Shown: positions 32,087-41,968, counted from the stretch's first letter. The stretch is 42,468 nt of DNA from an uncultured Porphyromonadaceae bacterium (GCA_947177185.1 CAMWTJ010000011.1:1-42468), one strand, 5' to 3'. Program-made: numbers and translations. The notes: a model not told the origin generated them from the sequence alone.

Positions 32087-33190
32087 ATGAAACATACCAT
32101 AGCCGCAATAGCCATACTCGCTGCCGCAGCCATCCCGGCGGCCGCACAGACCACACAACGCATCACGGCCGGAAAAGCCTCGGAATACGGCCTCACATAC
32201 AGCCTGCCGCTGACGGCCGTCGACATCACCGTCGAGGCCGAAATCAGCGAAAGCAAGCCCGGCGAGTTCCACAACTACGCCCGGCGACACCTCGCCATCG
32301 ACGACGCCATCCACGCCCCGGCCCACACGGCCGCCATACGCTCCGTGACCATACGCACCCACGGCGAGCCCGACCCCGACTCGCAGTGGCTCGTGCAGTT
32401 CAAAAGCGGCACATCGCCCTTCATGACGCTCAGCGAGCAGGGGCTGCCGCTGAGCGTCAACACCGATGCCGACGCCGCAGGCGCGGGCGTCGACACCGAG
32501 GGGCTGCCCGTGAGCCGCCCCGCAGCGCCCACAGCGCTCGAAAACGAAGCCGCACGCCAGGCCGTCACGCAGGAAATGACGCGCAGCTCGTCGCTCTCCA
32601 AGCGCGCCGAGCTCGCCGCACAGCGCATCTTCGAACTGCGCGAGATGCGCAGCGATATACTCGGCGGACAGGCCGAGAACACCCCGCCCGACGGGCAGGC
32701 CATGAAGCTCATACTCGACAACATAGCCGCGCAGGAAGCCGCACTCACAGCCATGTTTGCCGGCACCACGGCCACACGCACCGAAGTGCGCACGCTCACC
32801 ATAGTGCCCGACTCGGCCGACACCGACAGCCGCGTGCTCGCGCGCATTTCGCCCGTGGAAGGCATCATCGACGCCGACAACCTGGCCGGAGCGCCGCTCA
32901 CCGTAAGCATCACCGCCACACGCCGCGCCGAGCTCCCCCTCACCGACAAGGGCGAGCCCAAGCGCTTCCCCAAAGGCGGATTCGCCTACACCATACCGGG
33001 CGAAGCCACCGTGGCCGTGAGCTACGGAGGCCAGACCGTGGCCACTGCCACCGTAAGCCTGGCGCAGCTCGGCACCGTGTTCGGCATCGACCCCGCGGTG
33101 TTCACCGACAAGAAAGCCCCCTCGGCCCTGCGCCTCGACCCGGCCACGGGTGCCATAATATCGCTCGAGCCGGTGGGCAATCAGAGATAA
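32087..33190 (+). CDS. DUF4831 family secreted protein
   Basis: This protein of about 367 residues has a signal peptide (MKHTIAAIAILAAAAIPAAA) and then a TTQRITAGKASEYGLTYSLPLTAVDITVEAE opening typical of DUF4831, a family restricted to Bacteroidetes with no known activity. The middle part is helical and charged (KRAELAAQRIFELREMRSDILGGQ) and the C-terminal part is beta-rich. The ATG at 32087 is 14 bases after nnr. It is likely periplasmic. Function unknown. Confidence 0.85.
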   Translation: MKHTIAAIAILAAAAIPAAAQTTQRITAGKASEYGLTYSLPLTAVDITVEAEISESKPGEFHNYARRHLAIDDAIHAPAHTAAIRSVTIRTHGEPDPDSQWLVQFKSGTSPFMTLSEQGLPLSVNTDADAAGAGVDTEGLPVSRPAAPTALENEAARQAVTQEMTRSSSLSKRAELAAQRIFELREMRSDILGGQAENTPPDGQAMKLILDNIAAQEAALTAMFAGTTATRTEVRTLTIVPDSADTDSRVLARISPVEGIIDADNLAGAPLTVSITATRRAELPLTDKGEPKRFPKGGFAYTIPGEATVAVSYGGQTVATATVSLAQLGTVFGIDPAVFTDKKAPSALRLDPATGAIISLEPVGNQR

Positions 33191-33239
33191 ACGCCCGCCG
33201 CTCCCTTAACCTTTTACCAACCGTCAGACCTCCCCTCCC

Positions 33240-34688
33240 TTGTTCCACTCTCTCGCAGCATACCTCGGCATAAGCTGGGTCTATTACACGTTCGTGGTGA
33301 TATACGCCGTGACCGTAGTGGCCATCGTGGGCATCATCATTTCCGAAAACCGCAACCCGGTCAAGTCGCTGGCGTGGGTCACGGTGCTGCTGCTCCTGCC
33401 CGTGGTGGGGCTCGTGCTGTATCTGTTTTTCGGAAGAAACATCAAAAACACGCGCATGATTTCGCGCCGCAACCGCCGGAGGCTGCGCAAGCGCGACATA
33501 CGGCAGCCGCGCGACACACACACCGACGGACTCTCGCCCGAAAGCCGGCAGAAAATACGCCTCGGACGCTCGCTCACGGGAGCGCCGTTCCACCGCGGCA
33601 ACGACGTGCGCATCTTCACCTCGGGAGCCGAAAAGCTCGCCGCGTTCAAGGACGACCTGCGCCGCGCCCGACGCTCGATTTGCATACAGTACTACATATT
33701 CTGCAACGACCGCATCGGCAATGAAATCAGCGACATACTCATAGAGCGCGCACGCGCCGGAGTCGACATACGCCTTATCTACGACCACGTGGGCTCGTGG
33801 TCCACGCCGCGCAGCTTTTTCGACCGCATGCGCCGCCACGGCATCAAGGCCCACCCGTTTTTCAAAGTCACCTTTCCGCAGCTCGGCACCAAGCTCAACT
33901 GGCGCAACCACCGCAAGATATGCGTCATCGACGGCGCCGTGGGCTACATCGGAGGCATGAACATAGCCGACCGCTACATCGACGGCGGCACGCGCTTCGA
34001 ATCGTGGCGCGACACACACGCACGCGTAAGCGGGCCCATTGTGGCGTCGCTGCTCTACAGCTTCGCCGTCGACTGGAACTTCATGGGCCAGCCGCTGATC
34101 GACGACATCGCCGACCCCATGGCGCTCTACGAGGGCGGCGACGTGGGCATGCAGATGCTCACGTCGGGGCCCACCTCGCAGTGGCCCGACATAGCCTTCA
34201 TATTTCAGAAAGCCATAGCCACGGCCAAGCGCCGCATATACATACAGACACCCTACTTCCTGCCCACCGACAGCATCCTGAAATCGCTGCAGGCGGCAGC
34301 GCTGTCGCATGTCGACGTGCGCATCATGATACCCCAGCACAGCGACTCGGCCATGCTCACATACGCATCCGAAAGCTACATAGCCGAGTGTCTGCGCGCA
34401 GGCATCAAATTCTACCGCTACACGGCCGGCATGCTGCACAGCAAGACCATACTCGTCGACGACGAATTCTCCACCATAGGCTCGTCGAATTTCGACTTCC
34501 GCAGCTTCGAGCACAATTTCGAGGCCAACCTCTTCATGTACTCCCGCGAGGTCAACGAGCGCATGGCCGAGATATTCCGCGCCGACATACACAACTGCCA
34601 CCGCGTGGTGCCCGCCGAATGGCGCCGCAGGCCGCTGTGGCATAAAGCCATGCAGTCGCTGCTGCGGCTGCTGAGCCCCATACTCTGA
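33240..34688 (+). CDS. cls: Cardiolipin synthase
   Basis: This phospholipase-D-superfamily enzyme joins phosphatidylglycerol molecules into cardiolipin. The 482-residue protein has two N-terminal membrane helices (about 10-35 and 43-65) and two HKD motifs: HRKICVIDGAVGYIGG and HSKTILVDDEFSTIGSSNFD. The predicted start codon is TTG at 33240. No in-frame ATG exists before the second membrane helix, so an ATG start would remove the anchor. It lies 49 bases after the DUF4831 gene. Family assignment is firm. Confidence 0.94.
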   Translation: MFHSLAAYLGISWVYYTFVVIYAVTVVAIVGIIISENRNPVKSLAWVTVLLLLPVVGLVLYLFFGRNIKNTRMISRRNRRRLRKRDIRQPRDTHTDGLSPESRQKIRLGRSLTGAPFHRGNDVRIFTSGAEKLAAFKDDLRRARRSICIQYYIFCNDRIGNEISDILIERARAGVDIRLIYDHVGSWSTPRSFFDRMRRHGIKAHPFFKVTFPQLGTKLNWRNHRKICVIDGAVGYIGGMNIADRYIDGGTRFESWRDTHARVSGPIVASLLYSFAVDWNFMGQPLIDDIADPMALYEGGDVGMQMLTSGPTSQWPDIAFIFQKAIATAKRRIYIQTPYFLPTDSILKSLQAAALSHVDVRIMIPQHSDSAMLTYASESYIAECLRAGIKFYRYTAGMLHSKTILVDDEFSTIGSSNFDFRSFEHNFEANLFMYSREVNERMAEIFRADIHNCHRVVPAEWRRRPLWHKAMQSLLRLLSPIL

Positions 34689-34725
34689 ACTCCTCTTATC
34701 CACAAACCAGAAATTCAAGACCAAA

Positions 34726-35601
34726 ATGAGATTAAACGGACGCAGACAAAGCTCCAACGTGAGCGACCGACGCGGCACCACAGGCCGCAAAATAGGCATC
34801 GGCGGAGGCATTATAGGCGTGATTGTGATAGCAGCCGTCACACTCTTCAGCGGCGGAGGCATCACCGACGTGCTGCACAACGTGATCAGCCAGGGAGGCA
34901 TCACCATGGGCGACGGCGGAGGCTCCGGCCACCAGCTCGACCAGGAGGACCAGCGGCTGTTTGACCTCGCGTCGAAGGTGCTCGCAGGCACCGAGGACGT
35001 ATGGGCTCAGGAATTCGCACGCCAGGGATGGGGCGAATACCGATGCCCGAAAATGGTGGTCTACACCGGCACCGTGAGCAGCGCGTGCGGCACCGGCACG
35101 GCGCAGATGGGACCCTTCTACTGCTCCGCCGACGAAACCGTCTACATCGACCTCGACTTCTTCCGCGACATGCAGCAGAACATAGGAGCGTCGGGCGACT
35201 TCGCCTACGCCTACGTTATAGCCCACGAGGTCGGACACCACGTGCAGCACCTGCTCGGCACGCTCGACCGCGCGCACGACGCCATGGCCTCCATGAGCGA
35301 GCGCGAAAGCAACCGCATGAGCGTGCGCCTGGAGCTGCAGGCCGACTACTATGCCGGCGTGTGGGCCCGCCTCGACGACCGACAGTTCGGCTCCATAGAG
35401 CCCGGCGACATCGAAAACGCCATACAGGCGGCGTCGAAAATCGGCGACGACTACCTGCAGCGCAAGGCCACCGGCCGCGAGATGCCCGACTCCTTCAACC
35501 ACGGACGCTCCGCCCAGCGCGTGGCATGGCTGCAAAAAGGCCTCGACACCGGCGACCCCCTGCAGGGCGACACCTTCACTCCCGATTACGACCAACTCTG
35601 A
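34726..35601 (+). CDS. Neutral zinc metallopeptidase (YpfJ-type)
   Basis: This is a 291-residue membrane-anchored peptidase. A membrane helix lies at about 23-42 after a basic N-terminus. The zinc motif is HEVGHH (His167, Glu168, His171), with a probable third ligand Glu203 in RLELQADYYAGVW, and further family motifs FYCSADETVYIDLDFF. The active domain should face the periplasm. The substrate is unknown. It sits 37 bases after cls and 12 before ribD. Confidence 0.9.
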   Translation: MRLNGRRQSSNVSDRRGTTGRKIGIGGGIIGVIVIAAVTLFSGGGITDVLHNVISQGGITMGDGGGSGHQLDQEDQRLFDLASKVLAGTEDVWAQEFARQGWGEYRCPKMVVYTGTVSSACGTGTAQMGPFYCSADETVYIDLDFFRDMQQNIGASGDFAYAYVIAHEVGHHVQHLLGTLDRAHDAMASMSERESNRMSVRLELQADYYAGVWARLDDRQFGSIEPGDIENAIQAASKIGDDYLQRKATGREMPDSFNHGRSAQRVAWLQKGLDTGDPLQGDTFTPDYDQL

Positions 35602-35613
35602 CCCCGCACCAGC

Positions 35614-36636
35614 ATGCACCCTGACCACATATACATGCGCCGCGCGCTGCGCCTGGCCGCCCTCGGCCTGGGGCACGCGTCGCCCAACCCCATGGTGGGA
35701 GCCGTGATAGTAGCGCCCGACGGGCGCGTGGCCGGCGAAGGATGGCACCGCCGCTGCGGCGGCCCGCATGCCGAAGTCAACGCCGTGGCCGCCGTGCGCG
35801 ACGAGGCGCTGCTGCGCGAGTGCACCATGTACGTCACCCTCGAGCCGTGCAGCCACTGGGGGCGCACGCCGCCGTGCGCGCAGCTCATCATAGACAAGAA
35901 GATTCCGCGCGTGATAGTGGGCGCCACCGACCCCTTCCACGCCGTGAGCGGACGCGGCATAGCCATGCTGCGCGATGCCGGCGTGGAGGTGACCACGGGA
36001 GTGCTTGCCGACGAGAGCATACGCCTCAACCGCCGCTTCTTCACCGCCCACACGCTGCGCCGCCCCTACATAGTGCTGAAATGGGCACAGAGCGCCGACG
36101 GCTTCATGGACCGGCGCCGCGCGCCGGGCGAGGGCGCCGCGCGCTTGTCGTCGCCACTCACACAGCTGCTGGTGCACCGCCTGCGCGCCTGCTTCGACGC
36201 CATACTCGTGGGCAGCGGCACGGCGCTGGCCGACGACCCGCGGCTCGACTGCCGCCTGTGGCCCGCGGCCTGCACCGCGCCACGCCCCGTGCTGCTCGAC
36301 CGCCGCGGCCGCGTGCCGGCCACGGCACGTCTGCTCGCACGCCCCGACACCATAGTGCTGCGCGACCACCAAGACCTGCCCGACGCCATGCGGCGCCTCT
36401 ACGACTGCGGCATCACATCGCTCATGGTGGAAGGCGGCCCGCAGGTGCTGCGCTCGTTCGTCGACGCAGGACTCTGGGATGCAGCGCGCGTGGAAACGGC
36501 CCCCGTGGCCTTCGGCGCCGACGGCGCAGCGCCTGCGCCCGTGCTGCCGGTGCCACCCGACGCCATCCGCACTACGGGCACCGCACGCATTGCGCACTAC
36601 ACCAACACCGGCTCCGGGCAGCCGCTGTCGAGTTAA
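35614..36636 (+). CDS. ribD: Bifunctional riboflavin biosynthesis deaminase/reductase
   Basis: RibD performs the deamination and side-chain reduction steps of riboflavin synthesis. The 340-residue protein has the zinc deaminase motif HAEVNA (His52, Glu54) with Cys79 and Cys88 in PCSHWGRTPPC, followed by the NADPH-dependent reductase domain (about 150-335; VGSGTALADDPRL and SLMVEGGPQVL). The ATG 35614 gives the usual short N-terminus before MRRALRLA. Both domains look complete. It ends the nnr-to-ribD same-strand cluster. Confidence 0.95.
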   Translation: MHPDHIYMRRALRLAALGLGHASPNPMVGAVIVAPDGRVAGEGWHRRCGGPHAEVNAVAAVRDEALLRECTMYVTLEPCSHWGRTPPCAQLIIDKKIPRVIVGATDPFHAVSGRGIAMLRDAGVEVTTGVLADESIRLNRRFFTAHTLRRPYIVLKWAQSADGFMDRRRAPGEGAARLSSPLTQLLVHRLRACFDAILVGSGTALADDPRLDCRLWPAACTAPRPVLLDRRGRVPATARLLARPDTIVLRDHQDLPDAMRRLYDCGITSLMVEGGPQVLRSFVDAGLWDAARVETAPVAFGADGAAPAPVLPVPPDAIRTTGTARIAHYTNTGSGQPLSS

Positions 36637-36681
36637 AAACATATAAAAAACCTACATTTCGCACCATTTACGGCATTTCGC

Positions 36682-36712
36682 TTGCCCACTTGCCCGCAAA
36701 ATTTTAATTTTG
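36682..36712 (+). promoter_or_regulatory. Promoter for the DUF6242 gene
   Basis: TTG at 36682-36684 and TAATTTTG at 36705-36712 are 20 bases apart. The -7 box overlaps an 8-base inverted repeat (36697-36704 with 36707-36714), which could be an operator. The ATG is 23 bases downstream. Confidence 0.6.
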
Positions 36713-36735
36713 CACCTTGAAACATACGCCATCAC

Positions 36736-38253
36736 ATGACTAAAAACATAGCTATCAGCCTCACCGTGGCCGCGACTCTCGCAGCAGCAGTCGCCTGTAA
36801 CACCTCCACCGACTACCATACGGAGCTCGACGGAAACGCCGCGGTCAAAGCGTTCTCTCTCGCAGAAAACGACAAGGTGCTCGCCGACCTCGACAGTGTC
36901 TACTTCTCGATTGACCTCGTCACGGGCGACATCTTCAATGCCGACTCCCTCCCGCTCGGCACACGGCTGACAGGCATAGCTGCCAATATCACCACCGACG
37001 GCGCGTCGGCAGTCACCCTCTACGTGCCGCGCCCCGGCAAGACCGACTCCGTGGTAGACTATCTGCAGCACAGCGCCGACTCCATCGACTTCTCCAACGG
37101 CCCGGTGCGCCTTGAGGTCGTGTCGCAGAACGGCGTCACCAAGAAAGACTACCACATACGCATCAACGTGCACACCGTCGTGAGCGACTCGCTCTGCTGG
37201 GGCGACCGCGCCTTCGCCGACCTGCCCGGCACCCTGTCGGCGCCCGTGGCGCAGCACACCGTGAGCGTGGGCAGCGCCGCCTACACCTACACCACCGACG
37301 GCACGGCCTACAGCATAGCCGCCACCACCGATTTCGCCGCCTGGGAGCCCGCCGCCTTCACCCCCGGCTTCGCCATGGACATTAACTCCATCGTCAGCTC
37401 CGACACCGACGGCACGCTCTACGCCCTCGCCACCGACGGCACACTCCACAGCGCCACCCGTCCCGAAGGCCCCTGGACCGCCACCGGCGCCACGTTCCAC
37501 TCGCTCTACGGCGTGTACGGCGGCGCAGTGCTCGGATGTGTGCGCCATGCCGACGGCACCTACACCGTCGAAACCTACCCCTCGTCGAACCGCGTCATCA
37601 ACTTCCCCGCCGGGCTGCCTGTGAGCGACTTCTCGCCGGCCCTGCTCCTCGAATCGGAGATGTCCGACAAGCCTCAGATGCTCATCACCGGCGGCCGCCG
37701 CGCCGACGGACTGCTCAGCGCCGACACCTACGGCTACGACGGCCACTCCTGGGCCAAACTCACCGCCGCCCCCCTGCCCAAAGGCTTTGAGGGCGTGGCC
37801 GTGGCACCCTACTACTCGCTGCGCAGCCAGGCCATAGAGTGGCGCGCCGACATACTCCCGACACTGCTCGCCTTCGGCGGCCGCGACTCGCAGGGCAACT
37901 TCAACTCCATAGTCTACATGAGCCGCGACTGGGGCATGCACTGGCAGAAAGCCGACTCGCTGCTGCAGCTGCCCCCGGAGATGCCCGCCGTGTACGGCGC
38001 GCAGGCACTCGTGGCCGAGCGCACACTCCACGCATCGCGCAGCGCATCGGCCTGGACCGAGCTGCCCTCCCTGCGCCTGCCCATAGGCGCGCGCCTCGAA
38101 AGCTCCGGCTCGCCCTCGCGCGCGACCACGCTCGTCACCGAGTGGCAGGCGCCCTACATCTACCTCTTCGGCGGCACGCGCCCCGACGGCAAACTCAACC
38201 CCACCGTATGGCGCGGAGCCATCAACAGGCTCACGTACCGCCCCATCCAGTAA
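36736..38253 (+). CDS. DUF6242-type lipoprotein
   Basis: This 505-residue predicted lipoprotein has a signal peptide with lipobox AVAC (Cys21). The N-terminal part (about 30-150) resembles a beta-sandwich domain, with DYHIRINVHTV at its end. The rest has kelch/beta-propeller-like repeats such as LLAFGGRDSQGNFNSIVYMSRDWG and YLFGGTRPDGKLNPTVWRG. Proteins of this type are widespread in Bacteroidales and lack a known activity. The next gene, a DUF6089-type protein, starts 10 bases downstream, so the two are one transcript. Confidence 0.8.
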   Translation: MTKNIAISLTVAATLAAAVACNTSTDYHTELDGNAAVKAFSLAENDKVLADLDSVYFSIDLVTGDIFNADSLPLGTRLTGIAANITTDGASAVTLYVPRPGKTDSVVDYLQHSADSIDFSNGPVRLEVVSQNGVTKKDYHIRINVHTVVSDSLCWGDRAFADLPGTLSAPVAQHTVSVGSAAYTYTTDGTAYSIAATTDFAAWEPAAFTPGFAMDINSIVSSDTDGTLYALATDGTLHSATRPEGPWTATGATFHSLYGVYGGAVLGCVRHADGTYTVETYPSSNRVINFPAGLPVSDFSPALLLESEMSDKPQMLITGGRRADGLLSADTYGYDGHSWAKLTAAPLPKGFEGVAVAPYYSLRSQAIEWRADILPTLLAFGGRDSQGNFNSIVYMSRDWGMHWQKADSLLQLPPEMPAVYGAQALVAERTLHASRSASAWTELPSLRLPIGARLESSGSPSRATTLVTEWQAPYIYLFGGTRPDGKLNPTVWRGAINRLTYRPIQ

Positions 38254-38263
38254 GCTCCACCAC

Positions 38264-38953
38264 GTGCACACTCTCCGCCGCCTGCTCTCCGCCCTGCTCC
38301 TGACCGTAGCCGCCACCGCCGCGGCCGACGCCCAGGAAGCGCCCTACCGCTTCGACATCGGAGCCGACTTAGGCATGAGCGGCTACATAGGCGAAGCCTC
38401 GTCGTCGGTGTTCGCGCATCCCGGATTCACGGCCGACCTCTCCATGCGCTACATACCCAACGTGCGCATGGCCTTCCGAGGCATGCTGTCGGTGCAGGGA
38501 CTCAGCGGCACCACCGACGCACTCGCCGACGCACTGCCCGCAGGCATGGAGCCCGTCAGCTTCACAGCCACAGCCTATGCGCTCGACCTGCGCTACGAAT
38601 TCAATTTCCTGCCCTACGGCATAGGCGAAACCTACAAGCGCCTGCGCCGCTTCACACCCTACCTCACCATAGGCCTCGGACTCGGCATAAGCTCGTCGGG
38701 CGGCCACACCGCCGTGGCGCCGCTGCTGCCCATGGGCCTGGGCGTGCGCTACAAGCTGGGCAAGCGCCTGAACCTCAATGCCGAATTCACACTCACCAAG
38801 TCGTTCAGCGACAAATTCGACGGACCCGCGCTCAACGACCTGAACCAGATCAAGACCGAATTCTACAAAAACACCGACTGGTATTCGCGCCTCACCATAG
38901 GCATCTCCTACGAATTCGGAGAGCGCTGCGCCACCTGCCACTACGTGGACTGA
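38264..38953 (+). CDS. DUF6089-type outer-membrane beta-barrel protein
   Basis: This 229-residue protein has a GTG start, a signal peptide (MHTLRRLLSALLLTVAATAAADA) and alternating-residue beta strands typical of a small outer-membrane barrel (FDIGADLGMSGYIGE, YALDLRYEFNFLPYG, TPYLTIGLGLG, RLTIGISYEFGER). The ending CATCHYVD, with two closely spaced cysteines, is a family-like tail. It may support envelope assembly, which is an inference. It lies 10 bases after the DUF6242 gene and 37 bases before the DUF4062-NTPase gene. Confidence 0.82.
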   Translation: MHTLRRLLSALLLTVAATAAADAQEAPYRFDIGADLGMSGYIGEASSSVFAHPGFTADLSMRYIPNVRMAFRGMLSVQGLSGTTDALADALPAGMEPVSFTATAYALDLRYEFNFLPYGIGETYKRLRRFTPYLTIGLGLGISSSGGHTAVAPLLPMGLGVRYKLGKRLNLNAEFTLTKSFSDKFDGPALNDLNQIKTEFYKNTDWYSRLTIGISYEFGERCATCHYVD

Positions 38954-38990
38954 CCCCCGCGCCCGCCCTCCCCGACGGCACACCCCTACC

Positions 38991-41774
38991 ATGAATCCCG
39001 ACACCGCCGGCACCATACGCATATTCATATCCTCCACTTTCAAAGACCTGGAAGCGGAACGCGAACACCTGCGCACGCATGTGTTCCCGCGGCTGAGAGC
39101 TGCCGCCGCACGGCGCGGAGCCACGCTCGCCACGGTCGACCTCAGCTGGGGCATCACCCGGCAGCAGTCGCGCTCGGGCAAAGTGCTGGAGATATGCCTG
39201 CGCGAAATTGAAAACTCGCGGCCGTTCTTCATAGGCATCATCGGCAGGCGCTACGGCTGGCGGCCATCGGCGGGCGAACTGAACAAAAACGCGACGCTGC
39301 GCGAGCGCTACGGCTGGCTCGCCGACGACATAAAGCGGGGGCTGAGCATCACCGAGATGGAGATGCAATACGGCGCGCTGCGCAACCCCGACTTGCTCGC
39401 GGCATCGTTCTACATCAAAGAAAACACCCGCCGGCGACGCACACTCGCCGACACGCTGCGCGATGCGTGCAGCCTCTTTTCGGCAAGCGGCAAGCGGCTG
39501 AAACGGCTGAAGACGGCCGTGCGCGACAACGGCCGCTACCCGGTGCGCGCGTTCGCCGACCCCGACGAGCTCGGCCGCCAGGTGGAGGCCGACTTCATGG
39601 CCATGCTCGACCGCCGTTTTCCGCATGCGGAGCTATCGCAGCTCAACGCCGTGCGCCTCGCGCAAAAAGCGTTCGTGCGCGACAGATGCGGCATCTACAT
39701 CGACGTCGCTGCCAACAGCGCCATGCTCGACCGATGGCTCGACAGCGGCAGCGGCGCGCTCGTCGTCACATCCGCTCCGGGCATGGGCAAGAGCGCTCTC
39801 ATAGCCAACAGGCTCGCGCGCGGCAAGGAGAGCGCAGGGCGGCGCATCTGCTATTTCATAGGCCACGGGGGCCTCGAAGGCGACCACAAAGCCATAGCCA
39901 TGCACCTATGCAGTGAAATCTGCGGCCTTTACGGCTTCGACGGCGCGCAGCATCAGCACGACGCCTGCGAGCAGCTGGCCGTGCTGTGCGCGCAGATACC
40001 CGCGCACGAGCCGCTGCTCATCGTGCTCGACGGTCTGGACAGCCTGGATGCGTCGCCGCAGGCACGCAGCCTCGACTGGCTGCCTATGCCCTCGGACAGC
40101 GTGCGCTTTGTCTTTACGGCACACGACGGTTCGCCAGTGCTCAAAACGCTCGACCGCCGCGGATGCGAGCGCGCGCGGCTCCACCCCCTCGGCCGCGAGG
40201 AGCGACTGCTGCTCGTGCACGAGGTGCTGAAAAAAGCCTACGGAAAAAGCATCGACCCCGACCTTGCGCGACGCATAGCCGGCGACGACGAAAGCGCCAA
40301 CACACTGGTGCTGCGCTCGCTGCTCGACGAGCTGGCGGCCCATGGCCGCAACGCCACACTCGCCGCGCGCGTGAACCATTATCTGAAAGCAAAGTCTTAC
40401 GACCGCTTTTTCGAACTCGTGCTCGCGCGTTTCGAAAACGATTTCGGACGCGACACCACAGAGCGGCTGCTGGCTCCGCTCGCCTTCTCGCGCTCGGGAC
40501 TCCAGGAGGACGAACTGCTCGCTATATCCGGCCTCACGCAGCTGCAGTGGTCGCAGTTCTACTGTGCGTTCATGCCTTACCTTACGCGCTGCCGCGGTCT
40601 GCTCGGTTTCTCCAACCGATACGTGCGCGACGCCGCACGTACCCGCTATGCCGCCGCCGAGGCCGACAGCCGCAGCCACATAGCCGCCCTCTTCGCCGGA
40701 CGCACCGACGCACGCGCGTGCCATGAGTTACCGTGGCAGCTGCACGCCACGGCCCGACACCGCGAGCTGTACGCCTTCCTGCTCGATTTCGAGGTGCTGG
40801 CGCGGCTGTGCGGCACCGACGAGGTGCAGCTGGCCCGCTACTGGCGCCTGCTGACCGCCCGCGACAAGGAAGTCTTCACGCCCGCGGCATATCTCGACAT
40901 GCCGTGCGAAGACAGCGAGGCGCACATACGCCTGCTCGGCTTTCTCGGCCATCTGGCCGCCGACCATCTGACCGACGGCCCGCTCGCGCGTCGCTTCCAC
41001 GACAAAGCGCTCACCATGGCCATAAACCTGTACGGCGCCGACAGCATCGAAGCCGCGGCGGCCCACAACAACAAGGGCTGCATGCTCCACAGCCTTGGCG
41101 AATCCGAACGGGCGCTCCAACACCACCTGCACGCGCTGCGCATATACGAATCGGCAGAGCGGAACTACGACGTGGAAATAGCGGCCACGCACAACAACAT
41201 CGGACTCGCCTCGGCCGCGGATGAGGAGCACTCGCGCCGGCATTTCGAAAAGGCGCTCGCCCTGCTCGACGGCGGCAAGCGAGGGTACAGCTATTTCAAA
41301 GCCACCGCGTGCAACAACCTGGCCAACGCACTTCGCGACGAGGGCATCCACGACCGTGCGATACAGCTCTACGAGCGCGCGCTGGCCGAACTGGAACGCG
41401 CCAAGGGCCCTGACCACCCGGACGCGGCCTCCATCAAAAACAACATGGGACGGCTCTATAGCACTGCCGGCGACACAGCCGCAGCCATGGAAACGCACTT
41501 TGAGGCGCTGCGCATATACAAAGCCACGTATGGCGACAGCCACCCCGACGTGGCCGTAACGCTCTCGCACCTCGGCGCCCTGTGCCGGCAGGCCGGACAA
41601 AGCGACGAGGCACTGCGGTATCTGCACGAAGCGCTGCGCATCTTCATCGCGACATGCGGCGAGAGGCATCACGAAACCGCGCGCTGCTACCACAATCTCG
41701 GTGTGATTTATGCCGATGCGGGGCGCATGGCCGAAGCCATGCAGTTCCTGTCGAGAGCGTTCGACTTGCGCTGA
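38991..41774 (+). CDS. DUF4062-P-loop NTPase-TPR protein (NPHP3/TEP1-like STAND ATPase)
   Basis: The 927-residue protein has three parts. (1) Residues about 9-92 form a DUF4062 domain with IRIFISSTFKDLEAEREHL, VDLSWGIT and FFIGIIGRRYGW, the same motifs as in eukaryotic NPHP3, TEP1 and NWD1. (2) A P-loop NTPase has Walker A SAPGMGKS (261-268; the first Gly is Ser) and Walker B LLIVLDGLDSLD (342-353), then a winged-helix-like region with SRSGLQEDELLAISGL. (3) Six kinesin-light-chain-type TPRs at exactly 42-residue spacing run from 685 to the C-terminus. STAND proteins are usually switches that bind a ligand through repeats. The effector and ligand are unknown. No partner gene is obvious. Confidence 0.88.
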   Translation: MNPDTAGTIRIFISSTFKDLEAEREHLRTHVFPRLRAAAARRGATLATVDLSWGITRQQSRSGKVLEICLREIENSRPFFIGIIGRRYGWRPSAGELNKNATLRERYGWLADDIKRGLSITEMEMQYGALRNPDLLAASFYIKENTRRRRTLADTLRDACSLFSASGKRLKRLKTAVRDNGRYPVRAFADPDELGRQVEADFMAMLDRRFPHAELSQLNAVRLAQKAFVRDRCGIYIDVAANSAMLDRWLDSGSGALVVTSAPGMGKSALIANRLARGKESAGRRICYFIGHGGLEGDHKAIAMHLCSEICGLYGFDGAQHQHDACEQLAVLCAQIPAHEPLLIVLDGLDSLDASPQARSLDWLPMPSDSVRFVFTAHDGSPVLKTLDRRGCERARLHPLGREERLLLVHEVLKKAYGKSIDPDLARRIAGDDESANTLVLRSLLDELAAHGRNATLAARVNHYLKAKSYDRFFELVLARFENDFGRDTTERLLAPLAFSRSGLQEDELLAISGLTQLQWSQFYCAFMPYLTRCRGLLGFSNRYVRDAARTRYAAAEADSRSHIAALFAGRTDARACHELPWQLHATARHRELYAFLLDFEVLARLCGTDEVQLARYWRLLTARDKEVFTPAAYLDMPCEDSEAHIRLLGFLGHLAADHLTDGPLARRFHDKALTMAINLYGADSIEAAAAHNNKGCMLHSLGESERALQHHLHALRIYESAERNYDVEIAATHNNIGLASAADEEHSRRHFEKALALLDGGKRGYSYFKATACNNLANALRDEGIHDRAIQLYERALAELERAKGPDHPDAASIKNNMGRLYSTAGDTAAAMETHFEALRIYKATYGDSHPDVAVTLSHLGALCRQAGQSDEALRYLHEALRIFIATCGERHHETARCYHNLGVIYADAGRMAEAMQFLSRAFDLR

Positions 41775-41968
41775 CAAGACGCAGGTTTTGCGGGTTAAAG
41801 TTTGTGTTCGCCCGGCCCGACGCGCCCGCAGCCTGCGAAGGCTTCCACCTCACCGTGATACAGCCCTGAGCCACGCCCGCGCTGGCGCAACCGGCACCGC
41901 GGCGGGGACAAAAAACACGGCACGACGCTTTTTCCGGCGGTTTTTAACCAAATTGTCGGGGAATTTGT

